From Echinarachnius parma (taxonomy: Eukaryota; Echinodermata; Echinoidea; Clypeasteroida; Echinarachniidae), in NCBI GenBank assembly GCA_037951105.1, contig JBAMJV010005505.1:1-64000 (forward strand): a stretch of 64,000 nt of DNA, in the 5' to 3' direction. Below, one piece after another: positions 32,615 to 44,908 of the stretch. Both the position numbers and the translations under genes were made by a program. The notes under the pieces were generated by a model. The model did not search any database. It was given only the letters and a program-made list of their open reading frames with translations, and was not told where the DNA came from. How positions within the stretch are numbered: the first letter of the stretch is position 1; each line of letters starts with the position of its first letter.

Positions 32615-34157
32615 ATCGGCACATATGCTGCAGTGGACATTATATTGTTCCACATTGGTGATTAAAGGCATATTTTCAAACTGCATCCATGCGCTCAATT
32701 GATTAAATGGCGACATTTCCGATGCTTCTCCCTCCAGTATAAGAAAATTGTATTCAGTCAAAGATGAGAAACGGATGGTGTAATAAATGTCATTGTCGCT
32801 CAGCTCATATAACAACCACTTTTAAACCCACTATACTAGTATTCCACGCTTATTCTAAGGTTACTGAGAGTGATTTAAAGCTGCATTTTCCTAGAAACAC
32901 TTCGAAGGAAATTGCAGGGATTATGTATTTCAATCGGACCTGGGTGTCTTTAATCATAGCCTATAGCGCAGGTTGATGCAACTGTTCCTATATACTTGTG
33001 ATTTGTCCTCCTTGGACATTGATGTGACTAGCCTGGCGCCACATGTGTGACATTGCACTTGATTTTTCGGGCACTTTCACGCATTTAATGTCTAATGTAA
33101 TCATAAAAGGTTCGTCCTTTTCCGTAAAAATCAGCCCTTGTATTACTTCTGGTTAATGGTTAAACCGAGAATGTGCACTTGACGGCTGTAACATCACAAC
33201 ATCACACATACAAGATGGATACTTCAAAATCTATATACGGGCTTGGGTTACTTACTGCAGTATATAAAATGTATAGATAGCATAAGACGTCTCAAAGTTG
33301 TGACTTTTCAATAGGTATGTAACTTCATGTAGAAAAGTATGAATTTACTACAAAAAACAATAATGCCACAAAATAAAACAACATTTTGACATCCATTTCT
33401 CACCTCTATAACTCATTTCAACACCTCGATTTAACGGCATGATATATAAAATGAGGCTATTTAATACATGCATGATGGAGAAAGAAGAGTAAGAGAGGAG
33501 AGATGAAGAGGACGGAAAAGCATCATGATGATGCACTTGATTAAGAATGGCCCGTAATGGAGACTTCAAAAGAAGAGATGTGTGATGGTGTTAAGGACCT
33601 ACCGTATACCCTACAGCAGAATCACCAGAAGAATACGATATACATGATGGACGGTGATAAACAATTGGAATTCTTTATGTTTTTATCTCAGTATTATTAT
33701 CGGGAAAAGGTAAAGGAGACTTCTTTAAAGATCAAGTTGCGTCATTCTGAAAGAAAAAAAATATCAAGCACACACATATTCAACTGACATGGGGGACGAT
33801 ACATGTGGTTAAAAAGGTGAAAAGAAACAAAATTATAAGACACACAAAATCTTAAAACTTGCAACCTACCTTTCTAATTTGAGATCGGTGATCAAAATTT
33901 AATGTGGTCAAAATACTGATGTTCCATGGATCCTGCAAAAGTACAAAAGACGAAAGAGAAGAAATAATTAGTTCCCATTGTCTGAAGAAGGTCTGCAGTT
34001 CAAACGTTTTGAAATGTGTCAGTGTCAGGCTTACGTTTATCAACCGAAAACACGTTTTCAAAACATTAATTCACAGCTATAGACAAGTTTACTTAAAAAC
34101 ACTAAACCCACTGTTTAATGGATACAACTCATAAGATTGCTTTGCAGAGAACAAATA
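32615..34157. other. Intergenic DNA, nothing firm
   Basis: A CTGAAGAAGGTCTGCAGTTC...AACGTTTTG segment at about 33978-34010 resembles the retroelement tails at 8649 and 61767. Otherwise only AT-rich sequence is seen. Confidence 0.4.
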
Positions 34158-34253
34158 ATTGGGTGATTTCAAGTACGGTGCATGTTAGAGGCTGGTGTTA
34201 GTGTTATCGCAACACCAACACCAGCCTTAACACCGTACTTCAAATCACCCAAT
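34158..34253. mobile_element. 96-bp near-perfect hairpin element
   Basis: ATTGGGTGATTTCAAGTACG and its inverse CGTACTTCAAATCACCCAAT bound the segment. The arms continue as GGCTGGTGTTAGTGTT / AACACCAACACCAGCC around a loop of about five bases. It is probably the smallest MITE in the window. Confidence 0.7.
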
Positions 34254-34780
34254 GTGCCCGGTCCTCATTAATGACATTCTCTTATGTTTCATATACTTGA
34301 GACGGAGGAACTGTGTGAAGTTCACTGACGCCAGCAACCTAAGTGTTCTTTTAAAAGTTGTTTTAAGGAAAGTGCTTAATTAGTTCGTAGCTTCTGAATA
34401 AAGTTAAAGTGCTCTCTGTCAAGTTTTATACGATGGGAAAGTGATTGTAGACGACATCACTCCGATGGTGTCGAATTTAAGCAATCATTAACAAGTGCCC
34501 CCCCCCCCCTCCGTTGACAAAACAATAAAAAGATAATGTGAACATAAAGAAATACATACGGATATATAGAGTGTGCCCATGCTCATGATTATGGGGTTTT
34601 ACAAAGTTTTTGTTTTAAATATAATATGTAAATGTGAACAATAGCCCACCACCAGCAGGACCCCGGTGCAATAGTGTAACTCTAGAGGGCCAATCAAATG
34701 GTCCACTGCATTTAACTCAAAAAGTATAATTAAACAAAATATGTATCAATACTAAGTACTGCTTTGATATGAGGTGACCA

Positions 34781-35119
34781 CATAGGCGTACCCAGGGGGG
34801 GGGGTTAAACCCCCCCCCCTTTCCCAATTGTAGCTGGTCTCGAGACCACCTTTTAGCGGTCTCGACTGGTCTCGGCCTCGAGAATTGCGAAGAAACCCAG
34901 TCTAGGCCTCGAAAATGTTGAAATCTCTTGGTCTCGGTTTCGAAAAGTATCCACGAACCCCCCCCCCCCCCCCCCCCTCCCACCCTGCTGCTGCTGTTGA
35001 GAGGATTTTCAACCAATGGTCTTGGTCTCGGCCTAGAACATTTTGAAGGTACTTGGTCTCGGCTACGACAATTTTACAAGATAACCCCCCCCTTGAAAAA
35101 AATCCTGGGTACGCCACTG
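34781..35119. mobile_element. hAT-type G/C-homopolymer element, intact, perfect 8-bp duplication
   Basis: GGTGACCA flanks both sides (34773-34780 and 35120-35127). The ends are CATAGGCGTACCCAG and CTGGGTACGCCACTG. Inside are opposing G and C runs and at least six CTCGGCC/GGTCTCG blocks. There is no coding capacity. Confidence 0.88.
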
Positions 35120-35150
35120 GGTGACCATGCGCACGGCCTGTAAAGGATTA

Positions 35151-35523
35151 GACTGTTTTCGCAAATGACTACGGAAGGGCTGAGTACGGAGGAATCAGTC
35201 AGCTGTGACCGTATCCATACTCTGGCTACGTCGCGAACTATTTGCATTTTCGCAATGAAGAATACGGGGAACGTGCATCGATACGATGGGAACGTGTCCT
35301 TGCTCGAGTGACCAAGCGCGCTGATTGGCTGACCCCACTGACCTCTGGCTGACCCATTGAAGTAAGGGCTTACCACGCCGCTCGGTACTCGCTGTACACC
35401 CGACGCTAATTCGGCCAACTACCGTTGTAGATTTGGACGCTACGCGGAAATGTTTGCACTGAGTGCGACCCCCCGCTAAGATTAGCGTTGTAGAATGGCC
35501 GCGTAGCGGTTGCGAAAACAGCC
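35151..35523. mobile_element. Inverted-repeat element (CTGTTTTCGCAA)
   Basis: The left end GACTGTTTTCGCAAATGAC and the right end inverse GGCTGTTTTCGCAACCGC share a 15-base core. The interior is GC-rich and produces an unsupported 114-codon frame on the minus strand. No clear target duplication. Confidence 0.55.
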
Positions 35524-36265
35524 TTTTGAAGAACTTTGGTTGTTATGTTGCCCATACACGCTATCATGGCTATTGATCACACTATGAATTATTGTTCCAC
35601 CTTTTAAAAACATACCAAAATAAACTATATACAACATAGACAGCTTAGACTAATAAATATGCTAATTAATACTGACGTGACGTGGGAAATGACATGAAAT
35701 CATAATAAAAACTTAAAATCAAAATAATTGAATTGATTAATTCATACACGCACGTAGTCAATATCAAATAAAAGAAAAACAACATTACTGTACAATACGC
35801 ACATACAAATGTGTTTTTATACAAATGGGGAACTTAACAATACATATTACAGTATATATTTAGGTCCCAGTAATAAACAATATAATAATCTCATAAATAT
35901 TGACGTCAGTGGCGCCCGTAATACTAATCATCAAAGCGATATTTATATAGATATACAATTGTATGACTGTGAACAAACTGAACATGCTGCGTGCAATGTA
36001 AATGGGACCATAGGCCATGTTGGCGTAAGGCAAAGAACTGTTAGTGTATAGGGGGCAGGGGCAGAGGCTACATACTTTAGGATGTTTTGAGAAAGAGACA
36101 CCTACAACTCGGGCAAAATGTGTTATTTTCGGGTAACAATTAGTCAGAACATCAAATTCGAGCAACTTGCAGTTTCGTGCCCAATTTGTAATTTTGGGGG
36201 CAAAATTGTATATACTTTCCGTGCAAAATCATATAATTTTTGGGTTGCCACAGTAAGTGGTAAAT
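35524..36265. other. AT-rich intergenic DNA, nothing recognised
   Basis: No exon or bounded repeat was supported. Confidence 0.4.
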
Positions 36266-36268
<3 letters not shown>

Positions 36269-36321
<53 letters not shown>

Positions 36322-36399
36322 GGAGGAGGGACGGTTTCCAAGTGACATCGGGAAGGTCGATATTCTTGCAAAAGTCCCCACCCCCCCCCCCCCCCCCCG
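36269..36399. repeat. Homopolymer cluster T, G, C
   Basis: A run of about 31 T passes directly into about 23 G. After a 55-base spacer comes a run of about 18 C, so G and C arms can pair. It may be a remnant of a G/C-homopolymer element. Confidence 0.8.
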
Positions 36400-36721
36400 G
36401 CAAATTTAATGAGCCCGTCAGCTCATGAATGAGACATCTCACAAAACGTGACAATATAGTGTATACCAATACGGAGCTGTGTTTGAATTGAGAGTTTACA
36501 GAACTTACAGAACATAAATGGTCAACAGTTTCTTAATTAATAGGAACTTAAGTTCAGTCAAGATATTCTCAAAATCTTTCACAGGTGATAGGAATATAAT
36601 AGAGATATCAACTCAGTACAGGACATTGATGCATCTCTGATGTCAACTTGATAATATGCAAAATTATTTCCAATCAATAGGAAATCACACATCTTTCATG
36701 GCGGTTTTGATGCTACCGAAA

Positions 36722-36976
36722 GTAAAAAGTAAAAACCACATACTCACGCACAAGTAAAAAGTAAAAACCACATACTCACACACAAGTAAAAAGTAAAAAC
36801 CACATACGCACACACAATTTAAAAGTAAAAACCACATACTCACACACAAAAAAAAGTAAAAACCACATACTCACACACAATTTAAAAGTAAAAACCACAT
36901 ACTCACACACAAGTAAAAAGTAAAAACCACATACTCACACACAATTAAAAAGTAAAAACCACATACTCACACACAC
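36722..36976. repeat. Minisatellite, eight units of 32-36 bp
   Basis: Each unit contains GTAAAAACCACATACTCACA with a variable AAGTAAAAA / AATTTAAAA spacer. Confidence 0.95.
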
Positions 36977-37319
36977 ACCACTTTTGCCTTTAGGCGGGTT
37001 AGGATAGAGAAGGTAGTGCAAACTACAGTAGATGAAGAATCATAATTATACTAACAAATTAAATGCAATATCACTTAAAGTTAAACCGCCAACAGGGATC
37101 CATTTTGTACGTGCACGTATGCGTGTGTATTCCAGATTATATTCCAAAAATGTTTCCAATGCAATGCTGGATAGTCATGAAATTAATCACATTGGCTAGA
37201 ACATAACTGTAGAACATTGCAGAATGACGCACATAGGAAATGTTCCTCGGTATGGGATCCAATAGGAACATACTGGTAGTCTTTGCAGATGGTAGTAAGC
37301 TCTTGTAGTTGTAGTGCTG

Positions 37320-37490
37320 CCACAAAAATGAAAGCTTCAATCTCTCTCCACCTCTCCTCTTCTCCTTTTTCTCCCTCATGTTTATATTTCTCCATCTATT
37401 TCCTATTTCCTTCTATCTTTCCTTTTCTTCACTATCTCTCTTTCTTCATTTCCACCTCAGCTTCTCTTACTCTCTACCTGCGAAGTTCAA
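37320..37490 (+). repeat. Pyrimidine-rich tract
   Basis: CTC/TTC-rich for about 170 bp; the frames across it are compositional. Confidence 0.7.
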
Positions 37491-37656
37491 CATCAATCCA
37501 GAACCATGCAACTCGATACGCGACGATACTGTTACAAATCGAGCAGCATAAATATTCTCGACTCGGACATGAATGGAGCGCTCTTCGGGCGGGCTACGGA
37601 AGATCCCAAACAAAAACACCATTGGCTTTCTTTTCCCCTCGCCCCCATGCCCCTTT

Positions 37657-37900
37657 AAGGGCCCGGTCACATATCACCGGATAGCGTAAAACGGATGAGC
37701 GACGGAGAGTATCATTTTCAATCCGTTCATCTCCGTTCGTATGCGTTTCCATGTCAGGCGATGTACGTTGTTCTATCCGGCGGAATGTTTTGTGCATGAA
37801 GCAATGGAGACGACTTTCACCACCGGATAATTTGATTTCGCATATTTTCTATTCGGCAGGCGTCCGTTTAATCTATCCGGTGGTATGTGACCAGGCTTTT
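37657..37900. mobile_element. Inverted-repeat element (GGGCCCGGTCACATA)
   Basis: The left end GGGCCCGGTCACATATCACC and the right end inverse AGCCTGGTCACATACCACC both continue CGGATAG. Further CGGATA/TATCCG sites lie inside. No reading frame of note. Confidence 0.62.
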
Positions 37901-38194
37901 ACTGCCAAACTCGACACTTTCTTTGGTGTTCCTAGAGTGGTTTGGTATTATTATTGTTAATGGATGGTACATACGCCCTAATGCCCCGTTCTTAACCTAG
38001 CTCCTGTTTGGGTACGCTTGTTATGACGGGGGCTTTAGCTGTTAGGTCTTCGTCTGCTCATGCTCACACGTGGGGTTCGACTTGACTGAATACAGAGTGC
38101 ATTAAGACCATCGATGGTAAGACCTCTTCCCTTGAACATGTCATGCATGTTGAACTGTGATGTGGAAGATGCGGGTTGATGAAGCAGATATACA

Positions 38195-38530
38195 ATACAT
38201 GCAAGGGCGTAGATACGGGGGGGGGGGGGGGGCACCCCCAGGTGGCTCCATCCCAAAAATCATGCTTACGGAAGAAAATGGACAACGGAAAATCGTCAAA
38301 ATAATATAATTTGTAAGACGAATATCATAATTCTCCCATTCTCACATAAATAGTGAAGCCCGGCAAGCCCACTCTTTTGTTTGTTGTTGCTAGTCAGGTG
38401 TGTCCCCTTATGATGAAGACCCCATTTTTGCTTGCTTGTCAGGTACACAACCTGTGCCCCCTCACGAAAATGCAAGCCCCCCTGGTACCCCCACCCCCCC
38501 CCCCCCACCCACTGAAAAAAAATCCGATCT
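38195..38530. mobile_element. G/C-homopolymer element remnant
   Basis: AAGGGCGTAGATACGGGGG starts a G run of 15 or more, and the block ends with a CCCTGGTACCCCCA C run. The same AAAATGCAAGCCCCCCTGG-type interior is recognisable at 56180. Termini uncertain. Confidence 0.4.
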
Positions 38531-38705
38531 ATATAGTATATACACCACTATTTAGATGTACAAGTTGGATAACGCAACCTTGCCATTTTGTCAACCTATT
38601 AAATAATATGTCATGTGTAAATGTGTTAAATTATAATGTTATTTGACGTTGGGGATGATTTTAAGCTCGAAGAAGGCAGAATGTAGGATACACAGTAACC
38701 GTTAA

Positions 38706-39127
38706 AGGGTGACCTAGTAACATTGTCCAAATCCACAAACTTTACTCGCTCGGATCTCTAGTGGTTCTCCCATACATTGTTGTATTCGTATCTACCAATC
38801 TGCCAATTGAAGCATGGAACAGGTTTCGTTACTTCGAATTTCCCTTTTGTTACTTCGAATTTCCCTTTCGTTATAAAGATATTTACGATTTAAGTGTTTT
38901 AAGTGATTTGTAATTATCCACTTGAAAGTTGTAACTGTGAACAAAGTGAGTGCAATGGGTCTGCGAATATCACTTTTCATTTTCGCTCATTACTAGGCCA
39001 CATAACATCAAAAGATAAACGTTAAATTTTCACACATTACTTAGTGGAAACATCAGATAACAAAAATAAACATTATATATCAACCATTCATCACTTGTAT
39101 ACATGTCAACAAAGTTACTAGATCCCT
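38706..39127 (+). mobile_element. TTAA-flanked element, family AGGGATCTAGTAAC, copy 2
   Basis: TTAA at 38702-38705 and 39128-39131; the left terminus AGGGTGACCTAGTAAC carries a small change and the right terminus GTTACTAGATCCCT is intact. An internal TTCGTTACTTCGAATTTCCC segment is partly duplicated. Confidence 0.82.
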
Positions 39128-39351
39128 TTAAGTATTTATTATTTTCCACGCACCTGCTAATATCAATTATTGCTAAGTAACAGAGCGTCGTTCATTGCAC
39201 TTGTTATTGTTTCTTCTTTATTTCAACGTTCAATGCAGGAATACGCAAATACTAGTATCAATTGTACCGATCATTCTGATCAAAACAATGTTTCTTATCT
39301 AAATGAAATTCTGAGAAAATATAATCATGAGTATTAGGGCGCATCGAGGCT

Positions 39352-39594
39352 ATATGTCATCCTCTACGGTTCTCACTCCGCCGAAACAACATTGAAGGCA
39401 ATTACCTACTGGGCAATACTCAACTTACAGCAGTTCAAAACTACAAATACCTGGGTCTTACCTTTTCTCACAACCTATCCTGGCAAAAACACATTGATGG
39501 AATTGCATCGAAATCCAACCAAATGCTCGGGCTTATCAATAGGAATCTACGACGCTCTTCCCAGAAGATCCGACAACAAGCCTTCTTCTCCCTA
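39352..39594 (+). mobile_element. CR1/L2-group LINE fragment, upstream part
   Basis: The translation runs into the RT C-terminal region: NYKYLGLTFSHNLSWQKHI, then SNQMLGLINRNLRR and KIRQQAFFSL, the usual motif order after the RT core in CR1, L2 and Jockey-group ORF2. The upstream RT core and endonuclease are absent (5' truncation). The reading frame is broken by the foldback insertion at 39595 and resumes at 41133. Confidence 0.8.
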
Positions 39595-41132
39595 TAGTAT
39601 ATCCCCTAATGTAGTATGAATAAATGTTGTGAAATTTTTTGCTATAATCTTGGAAACAGTTTTTAATTTGGTCTAAATACATTACTGATGAGAAAAAGTG
39701 ATGTTTCCATTTTATATTTTTGGTCCCAGGGTGCATTTTGGCGATTTTAAAGATAATTAGCTAGTTTGCATATTTGTGATATAAGGTCAGGGGTCATATT
39801 CTATCTAGGGATAGTACAATATTGATAAAAACTAGTATTCTAGGGTATTTTGAGGCAAGGATTCCATTTCTGGTGCTCGTTTGTAAGTGCTGTATGGGAA
39901 ACACTCTGAAATCCAAGATGGCTTCCCCTAATTTGCATATTTATGAATATTATTGATTTTCAGTGGCTACAGCCCCTAATAAGCAATAATTCCGGATTAT
40001 TATTTGTCAGTTATTTTCTAAGTATGTATTTATGATATCAAAGATGAGTTGCCATCGTGGCAACCTCTAGCAATGCATATTATTTGCATAATTATGTATT
40101 TTACCTAATTTGCATATTCCCCCAAATTGAGTATATTGGGAACCCGGCAAGTAAAAAAGACAAGTAATACCACTTTTCCAAGGTTTTAGGGGGCAACGAA
40201 TCCATTCATGATACTTATTTACCTGTATCACCATGGCATCCATCTCAATTCCAAGATGACTGCTCCCTAAATTACACATGTTATGATACACGACTATATT
40301 ATTTCGGTTATATTAGATTGATATTATAATGTTTTGACTTGTAATTATTGGAATGAGCAACTACAATACTTGAATCACAATGTAGTTGTTTGCTTACAGT
40401 AAGCAAATCATACTTTTATAAATTAAATGGCATTAAAGTAGCAAATAGCATTATTTACTTTAAAATGACAAATGCGGCCATCTTGGATTTATGTGGGTTG
40501 CCGAGGAGATACAGGTAAATAAGTATCATGAATGGATTCGTTGCCCCCTAAAACCTTGGAAAAGTGGTATTACTTGTCTTTTTTACTTGCTGGGTTCCCA
40601 ATATACTCGATTTGGGGGAATATGCAAATTAGGTAAAATACATAATTATGCAAATAATATGCATTGCTAGAGGTTGCCACGATGGCAATTCATCTTTGAT
40701 ATCTTAAATACATACTTAGAACATAACTGACAAATAATAATCCGGAATTATTGCTTATTAGGGGCTGTAGCCACTGAAAATCAATAATATTCATAAATAT
40801 GCAAATTAGGGGAAGCCATCTTGGATTTCAGAGTGTTTCCCATACAGCACTTACAAACGAGCACCGGAAATGGAATCCTTGCCTCAAAATACCCTAGAAT
40901 ACTAGTTTTTATCAATATTGTACTATCCCTAGATAGAATATGACCCCTGACCTTATTTCACAAATATGCAAACTAGCTAATTATCTTTAAAATCGCCAAA
41001 ATGCACCCTGGGACCAAAAATAAAAAATGGAAACATCACTTTTTCTCATCAGTAATGTATTTAGACCAAATTAAAAACTGTTTCCAAGATTATAGCAAAA
41101 AAAATTGCTACTTTACATAACCTGATAGACTA
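39595..41132. mobile_element. 1.5-kb palindromic (foldback) element inserted in the LINE
   Basis: Arms of about 670 bp (39595-40265 and about 40475-41132) are inverted copies with high similarity around a central region of about 200 bp. The ends TAGTATATCCCCTAAT and inverse TAGTCTATCAGGTTAT are flanked by CTA on both sides (39592-39594 and 41133-41135), and removing element plus one CTA restores the LINE frame across the site. Poly-adenine and GCATATT blocks recur; no protein is encoded. Confidence 0.88.
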
Positions 41133-41665
41133 CTAGTCAGACCTCGCTTGGAATATTGTGCAACAGTCTGGAATCCATCTACAAAGAAGAGCATCTCAAA
41201 GATTGAAGCTGTACAGAGGCGAGCAGCAAGATTCGTTCTTCAACAATACCGCCATTCTGAGAGTGTGTCTGCTATGATTCAACAACTTTAATGGAGTACA
41301 CTGGAAAGACGCAGACACATCTCCTGCCTTAGCCTCCTCTACAAAATTCAGAATGGCATGGTAGCAATTACACCTGACCAACTCCTCACACCAATGGCCC
41401 CAAGCATCACCAGACAATACCACCCAAATAAGCTCAAGCATATACATACTCGAACTCAGCTTTACCAGAACTCCTACTTCCCACAAACTGTAACAGCATG
41501 GAATGCGCTCCCCAATAATATATTGGCTTCTACATCACTAGGAGCCTTTGCGGGAGCAGTTGCCTCAATCGGCAATTAATGGGACACCTCACCGGTTCCC
41601 CTCGACTCTACGTCCTGACTGATGGACCCTGTCGAGTACCCAAGTAGAAGTAGAAGTAGAAGTAT
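41133..41665 (+). mobile_element. CR1/L2-group LINE fragment, C-terminal part and 3' tail
   Basis: Continues the ORF2 C-terminus: VRPRLEYCATVWNPSTKK, IEAVQRRAARFVLQQYRH, RRRHISCLSLLYKIQNGMVA and TVTAWNALPNNI, ending at TAA 41577. One in-frame TAA at 41290 interrupts it. The 3' end finishes in GTAGAAGTAGAAGTAGAAGT, a short tandem tail typical for this LINE group. It is a dead, 5'-truncated copy. Confidence 0.85.
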
Positions 41666-41822
41666 AATCTTTAAAGGCACATTTCTAACGTAAAATTAAA
41701 AAACATTATATAATATATATATTATAATTAAAAATATCAAGCACAAATTGTAGTAGATGCAACATTAAAGTTTGTGCTGATTTCACTTGGTCTGATTACA
41801 CATTTTACACTGACAGTTTTAA

Positions 41823-42213
41823 AGGAACTACAGCGTCTAGATGGCCTAATTTTCACAATTCGGCTCTCTATATGTAATTTTCCCGAAGAAAAAGAATTGG
41901 CAGTCATTTCTCATGAAATCAATCAATTTGGGGGTAATGACGTCATCTAAAGAACGGACTAATGAACTAAATTCTGTAGATGACGCGTCATGACGTAAGC
42001 CAATGAATTGTCAATCACATGTCGATCACGCTGCCGATTCCGGACCCTAAATGTGGGTGGGGCGTAAACTGGCTGCTAAGTGAGATATGGCATCAGAAAA
42101 CTAGTCTTAAATCACTACTGTGTTTATTTTCATGGATTTTTTTTTGGCAGACCTATGTTTCAAGTCATCAACTATGGAATAAGTGTCAAAGTACGTTGTA
42201 TTCTTTAGGTCCT
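41823..42213. mobile_element. Possible TTAA-flanked element
   Basis: TTAA at 41819-41822 and 42214-42217; the termini AGGAACTACAGCGT and inverse AGGACCTAAAGAAT match only over the first bases. Contains TGACGTCATC/GATGACGCGTCATGACG palindromes. Weaker than the other TTAA families. Confidence 0.4.
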
Positions 42214-42225
42214 TTAAGGAACTCG

Positions 42226-42700
42226 TAAAGATATCATAAGTTCCTAACTTTCACAATGCATGTTATATGTTTTGCTGGTGTGGATATCCGTTATCACTGT
42301 CTAAATACATATCTAACTATTTACATTGACAGAAGAAAATCGTAAAGATATAATATTGTAATTTTCACAATGCATGTATTATTTTCTCTGTTGCGAACAT
42401 AATCACTGCCTGAATACATATCTAACATTTACATTTTACATCGACAGAATAAACTCGTAAACATCATAAGTTTGTAACTTTCACAGTGCATGTAATATTT
42501 TCTCTGTTGTAAATATATTATACGACCGTAATCACTGTATAAATACATATCTACCATTTACATTTTACATTGACAGAGTAAACTCGTAAATATATAATAT
42601 CATAATTTTCACAATGCATGTATTAATTCCTCTGTTGCGAACATAATCACTGCCTGAACACATATTTACATTTTACATGAACAGAAGGCGCTCGTAAAGT
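42226..42700. repeat. Four tandem copies, about 115-130 bp
   Basis: CTCGTAAA...ATAAT/CATAAG begins each unit, followed by TTTCACAATGCATGT, AATCACTG and ATACATATCTA..ATTTACATT. The copies differ by small indels and substitutions. Confidence 0.85.
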
Positions 42701-42720
42701 TATTATCATTCCAAGCTCCC

Positions 42721-42749
42721 GATATGATATGATATGATATGATATGATA
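42721..42749 (+). repeat. Pentanucleotide microsatellite (GATAT)n
   Basis: Five to six tandem units of GATAT. Confidence 0.9.
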
Positions 42750-42869
42750 GTAAATCCTAGGGCGCACTCAGATATGTCCGGGGTTAACAGGTGCAGACAG
42801 GATTGGGTCAGAGGTCAAGTTGTAGTGTGTATCGCTAGCGCTTGGTGGCGTAGATTAAGAGGGGAGTGG

Positions 42870-43082
42870 GAGGGTGTTTATTGCCCCCCTGCCCCCTGCT
42901 CCCTGCGGGACGTTTGCCCCCCCCCCCCCCCCCCGCCTCCCTAACTCACCGGTCCCCTAATGTGAAGGAAAAGAGGAGGGGGGGGGGGGGGATACATAGC
43001 GCGTTATTTGGCAGGGGTTACCCTCTCGTAGTCGTATATGAAACCTTGACTCCGTCTTTAAGCCCCCCCCCCCCCCCCCCCT
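42870..43082. repeat. Cluster of long C and G runs
   Basis: C runs near 42917 and 43064 flank a G run near 42978, so the segment can form alternative stems. It is probably composed of G/C-homopolymer element remnants; no termini were resolved. Confidence 0.6.
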
Positions 43083-43429
43083 ACGCGTTAGAGCTGAAAG
43101 CACTCAAAACACACCGCGATTTGTCGAAGGGGGTCTTAAACTGTGACCCTATGGCTTCGACGTTGGAGATATATTATGGCTGTCGGCTGTGCAAGAGACA
43201 TGACAACATGAATGTCATAATGCGTGTTCAAAGTAAACAATGGATCGTTAATGCGTTTGCATGTGTGTGCGTATGTGTGTCAGTGTATAATTAGTTTGAA
43301 AAGTTGTTGAAAATGGGAGTTAGTTAGTTTCCCGTTTCTGAATACAAATTAGGGTGCAGCAATACAGATACACTTATAGAGTATCATAGTTATCAAAGTA
43401 TCATCAGAGAACCGAATAATATCATATTA

Positions 43430-43532
43430 GGGGGGGGGGGGGAGGGGCGCATGCCCCCTAATAGTTAGACAAAGCAATAAAACAATGAATTACGTGCGGC
43501 CAATCAGTCCACCCTTGCTATATACGCCACTC
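43430..43532. mobile_element. G/C-homopolymer element, right terminus
   Basis: A 12-base G run and GCGCATGCCCCC precede CAGTCCACCC and the end TATATACGCCACT, the terminus type of the hAT group. Left end not found. Confidence 0.45.
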
Positions 43533-43594
43533 TGCGACATACTGTTAGGCCTATGTACTCTCATCCATTTCATGAAATGAAAGCGGGAAATAAA

Positions 43595-43770
43595 ATGAAA
43601 TTTATTTATTGTCAATAATAATCAGTTCAATATTTACAATTTACAATAGTCATATATAGTACAGATTAATGAAACATCTTGAATTAACAATACAATAGAA
43701 AGAATTGACAAAGGGGGCTAACAAAATAGCACAGTGCTAATCGAGGTTAGTCCCGAAAATAATAAATTAC
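43595..43770 (-). repeat. Probable LINE 3' region
   Basis: Read on the minus strand, CTCGATTAGCACTGTGC and TTGTTAGCCCCCTTTGTC lead into a TTTATTTCATTTTATTTCCC end. This resembles untranslated 3' ends of invertebrate LINEs; the family is uncertain. Confidence 0.35.
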
Positions 43771-44404
43771 GGAAACAAAATACATTTCAGCTGAACTAAC
43801 TTATTTACACTATATATACAGAAATTGAATTTGTATCAATTAAATAAGATATATAATATATATACTTACGTGGATGCATTTGCGAGAAGAAAAAGAAAAA
43901 AAACATCAGCCTTTAAATCAGAATACCGCAGCTCAAACTTTGGAAAGGAGAAAAGGTGGAATGGAATTGAGCACGACTCCTATACAGCCCCTGGGTATTT
44001 CTGGGCGTGAACTTTTGAAAGCACTTATCTGGCGCTAAGGGTACCGAAAAGATATTGAAGAGAAAACATACCCCGAAGATATTTTGTTCATTTTCACTCG
44101 CCGAGTTCATTTGGATGTTGGGCGGGAATGTAAGTGCCCACATATAACCTTCTGCGTAGTTGACTTGCAGCTCTAACACATCACATACAATATATATATA
44201 TTTTTTAAAGAACAACCAGACATGTATGTTCTCATCCGTACACGAGCAAACACGCGTAAACACTTTCAAATTCAACATTCAAATTCACTTACATTTTACA
44301 GCTCAGTTGTCACTTCACTCGATTTTGTTCATGAATAGCTTTGTAGCAAAATATGTATTGTTAATCTTTTTAAAATAGACTGTTGCGGATCCCACATACA
44401 TGTA

Positions 44405-44690
44405 GATACCACTCCTCTCCCCCCTCTCTGTATGTCCGCCCTCTCTCATACCCCCCCCCCCTCTCCCCCTCTCTCCATGTCATTATATCTATCTATCCTA
44501 TACTTTTGCCATTCAGTGAGATACCACCCCTCTCCCTCTCTCTGTATGCCCCCCCCCCCTATGCCCCCCCCCCCCCCTCGATCTCTCCCCTCTCGGTATG
44601 TATTGTTCTATCACCCCCTTCTCCCCCTTCCTCTCTCTTTCTATTCATATCATTCTATTTATCTCTCCTACCTTTGCCACTACATTACTT
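44405..44690 (+). repeat. Pyrimidine-rich tract with two diverged units
   Basis: CTCTCCC-type sequence with C runs near 44453, 44550 and 44568. A roughly 120-bp unit (GATACCACTCCTCTC...TTTGCCATTCAGTG) repeats once. Confidence 0.75.
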
Positions 44691-44865
44691 CAGTGAGTTA
44701 TGGCCAGCGGGTTAATGTCAAGGAACACTTCAAGTGTATACTTGACATCATACACTGGGGTGACAATATAAACACCATAATTATAGGAAAGAATGTAAAC
44801 GATTGCATGATATAGGGGGGTTAGATGGTCGAATACCAAGGTGTCAGGATAATATTTTAACCTAT

Positions 44866-44874
44866 AATGTGTGC

Positions 44875-44908
<34 letters not shown>

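Noticed and set aside
35074-35418. 114-codon minus-strand frame
   Set aside because: It spans the junction of a hAT-type element and the next inverted-repeat element and has no family similarity.
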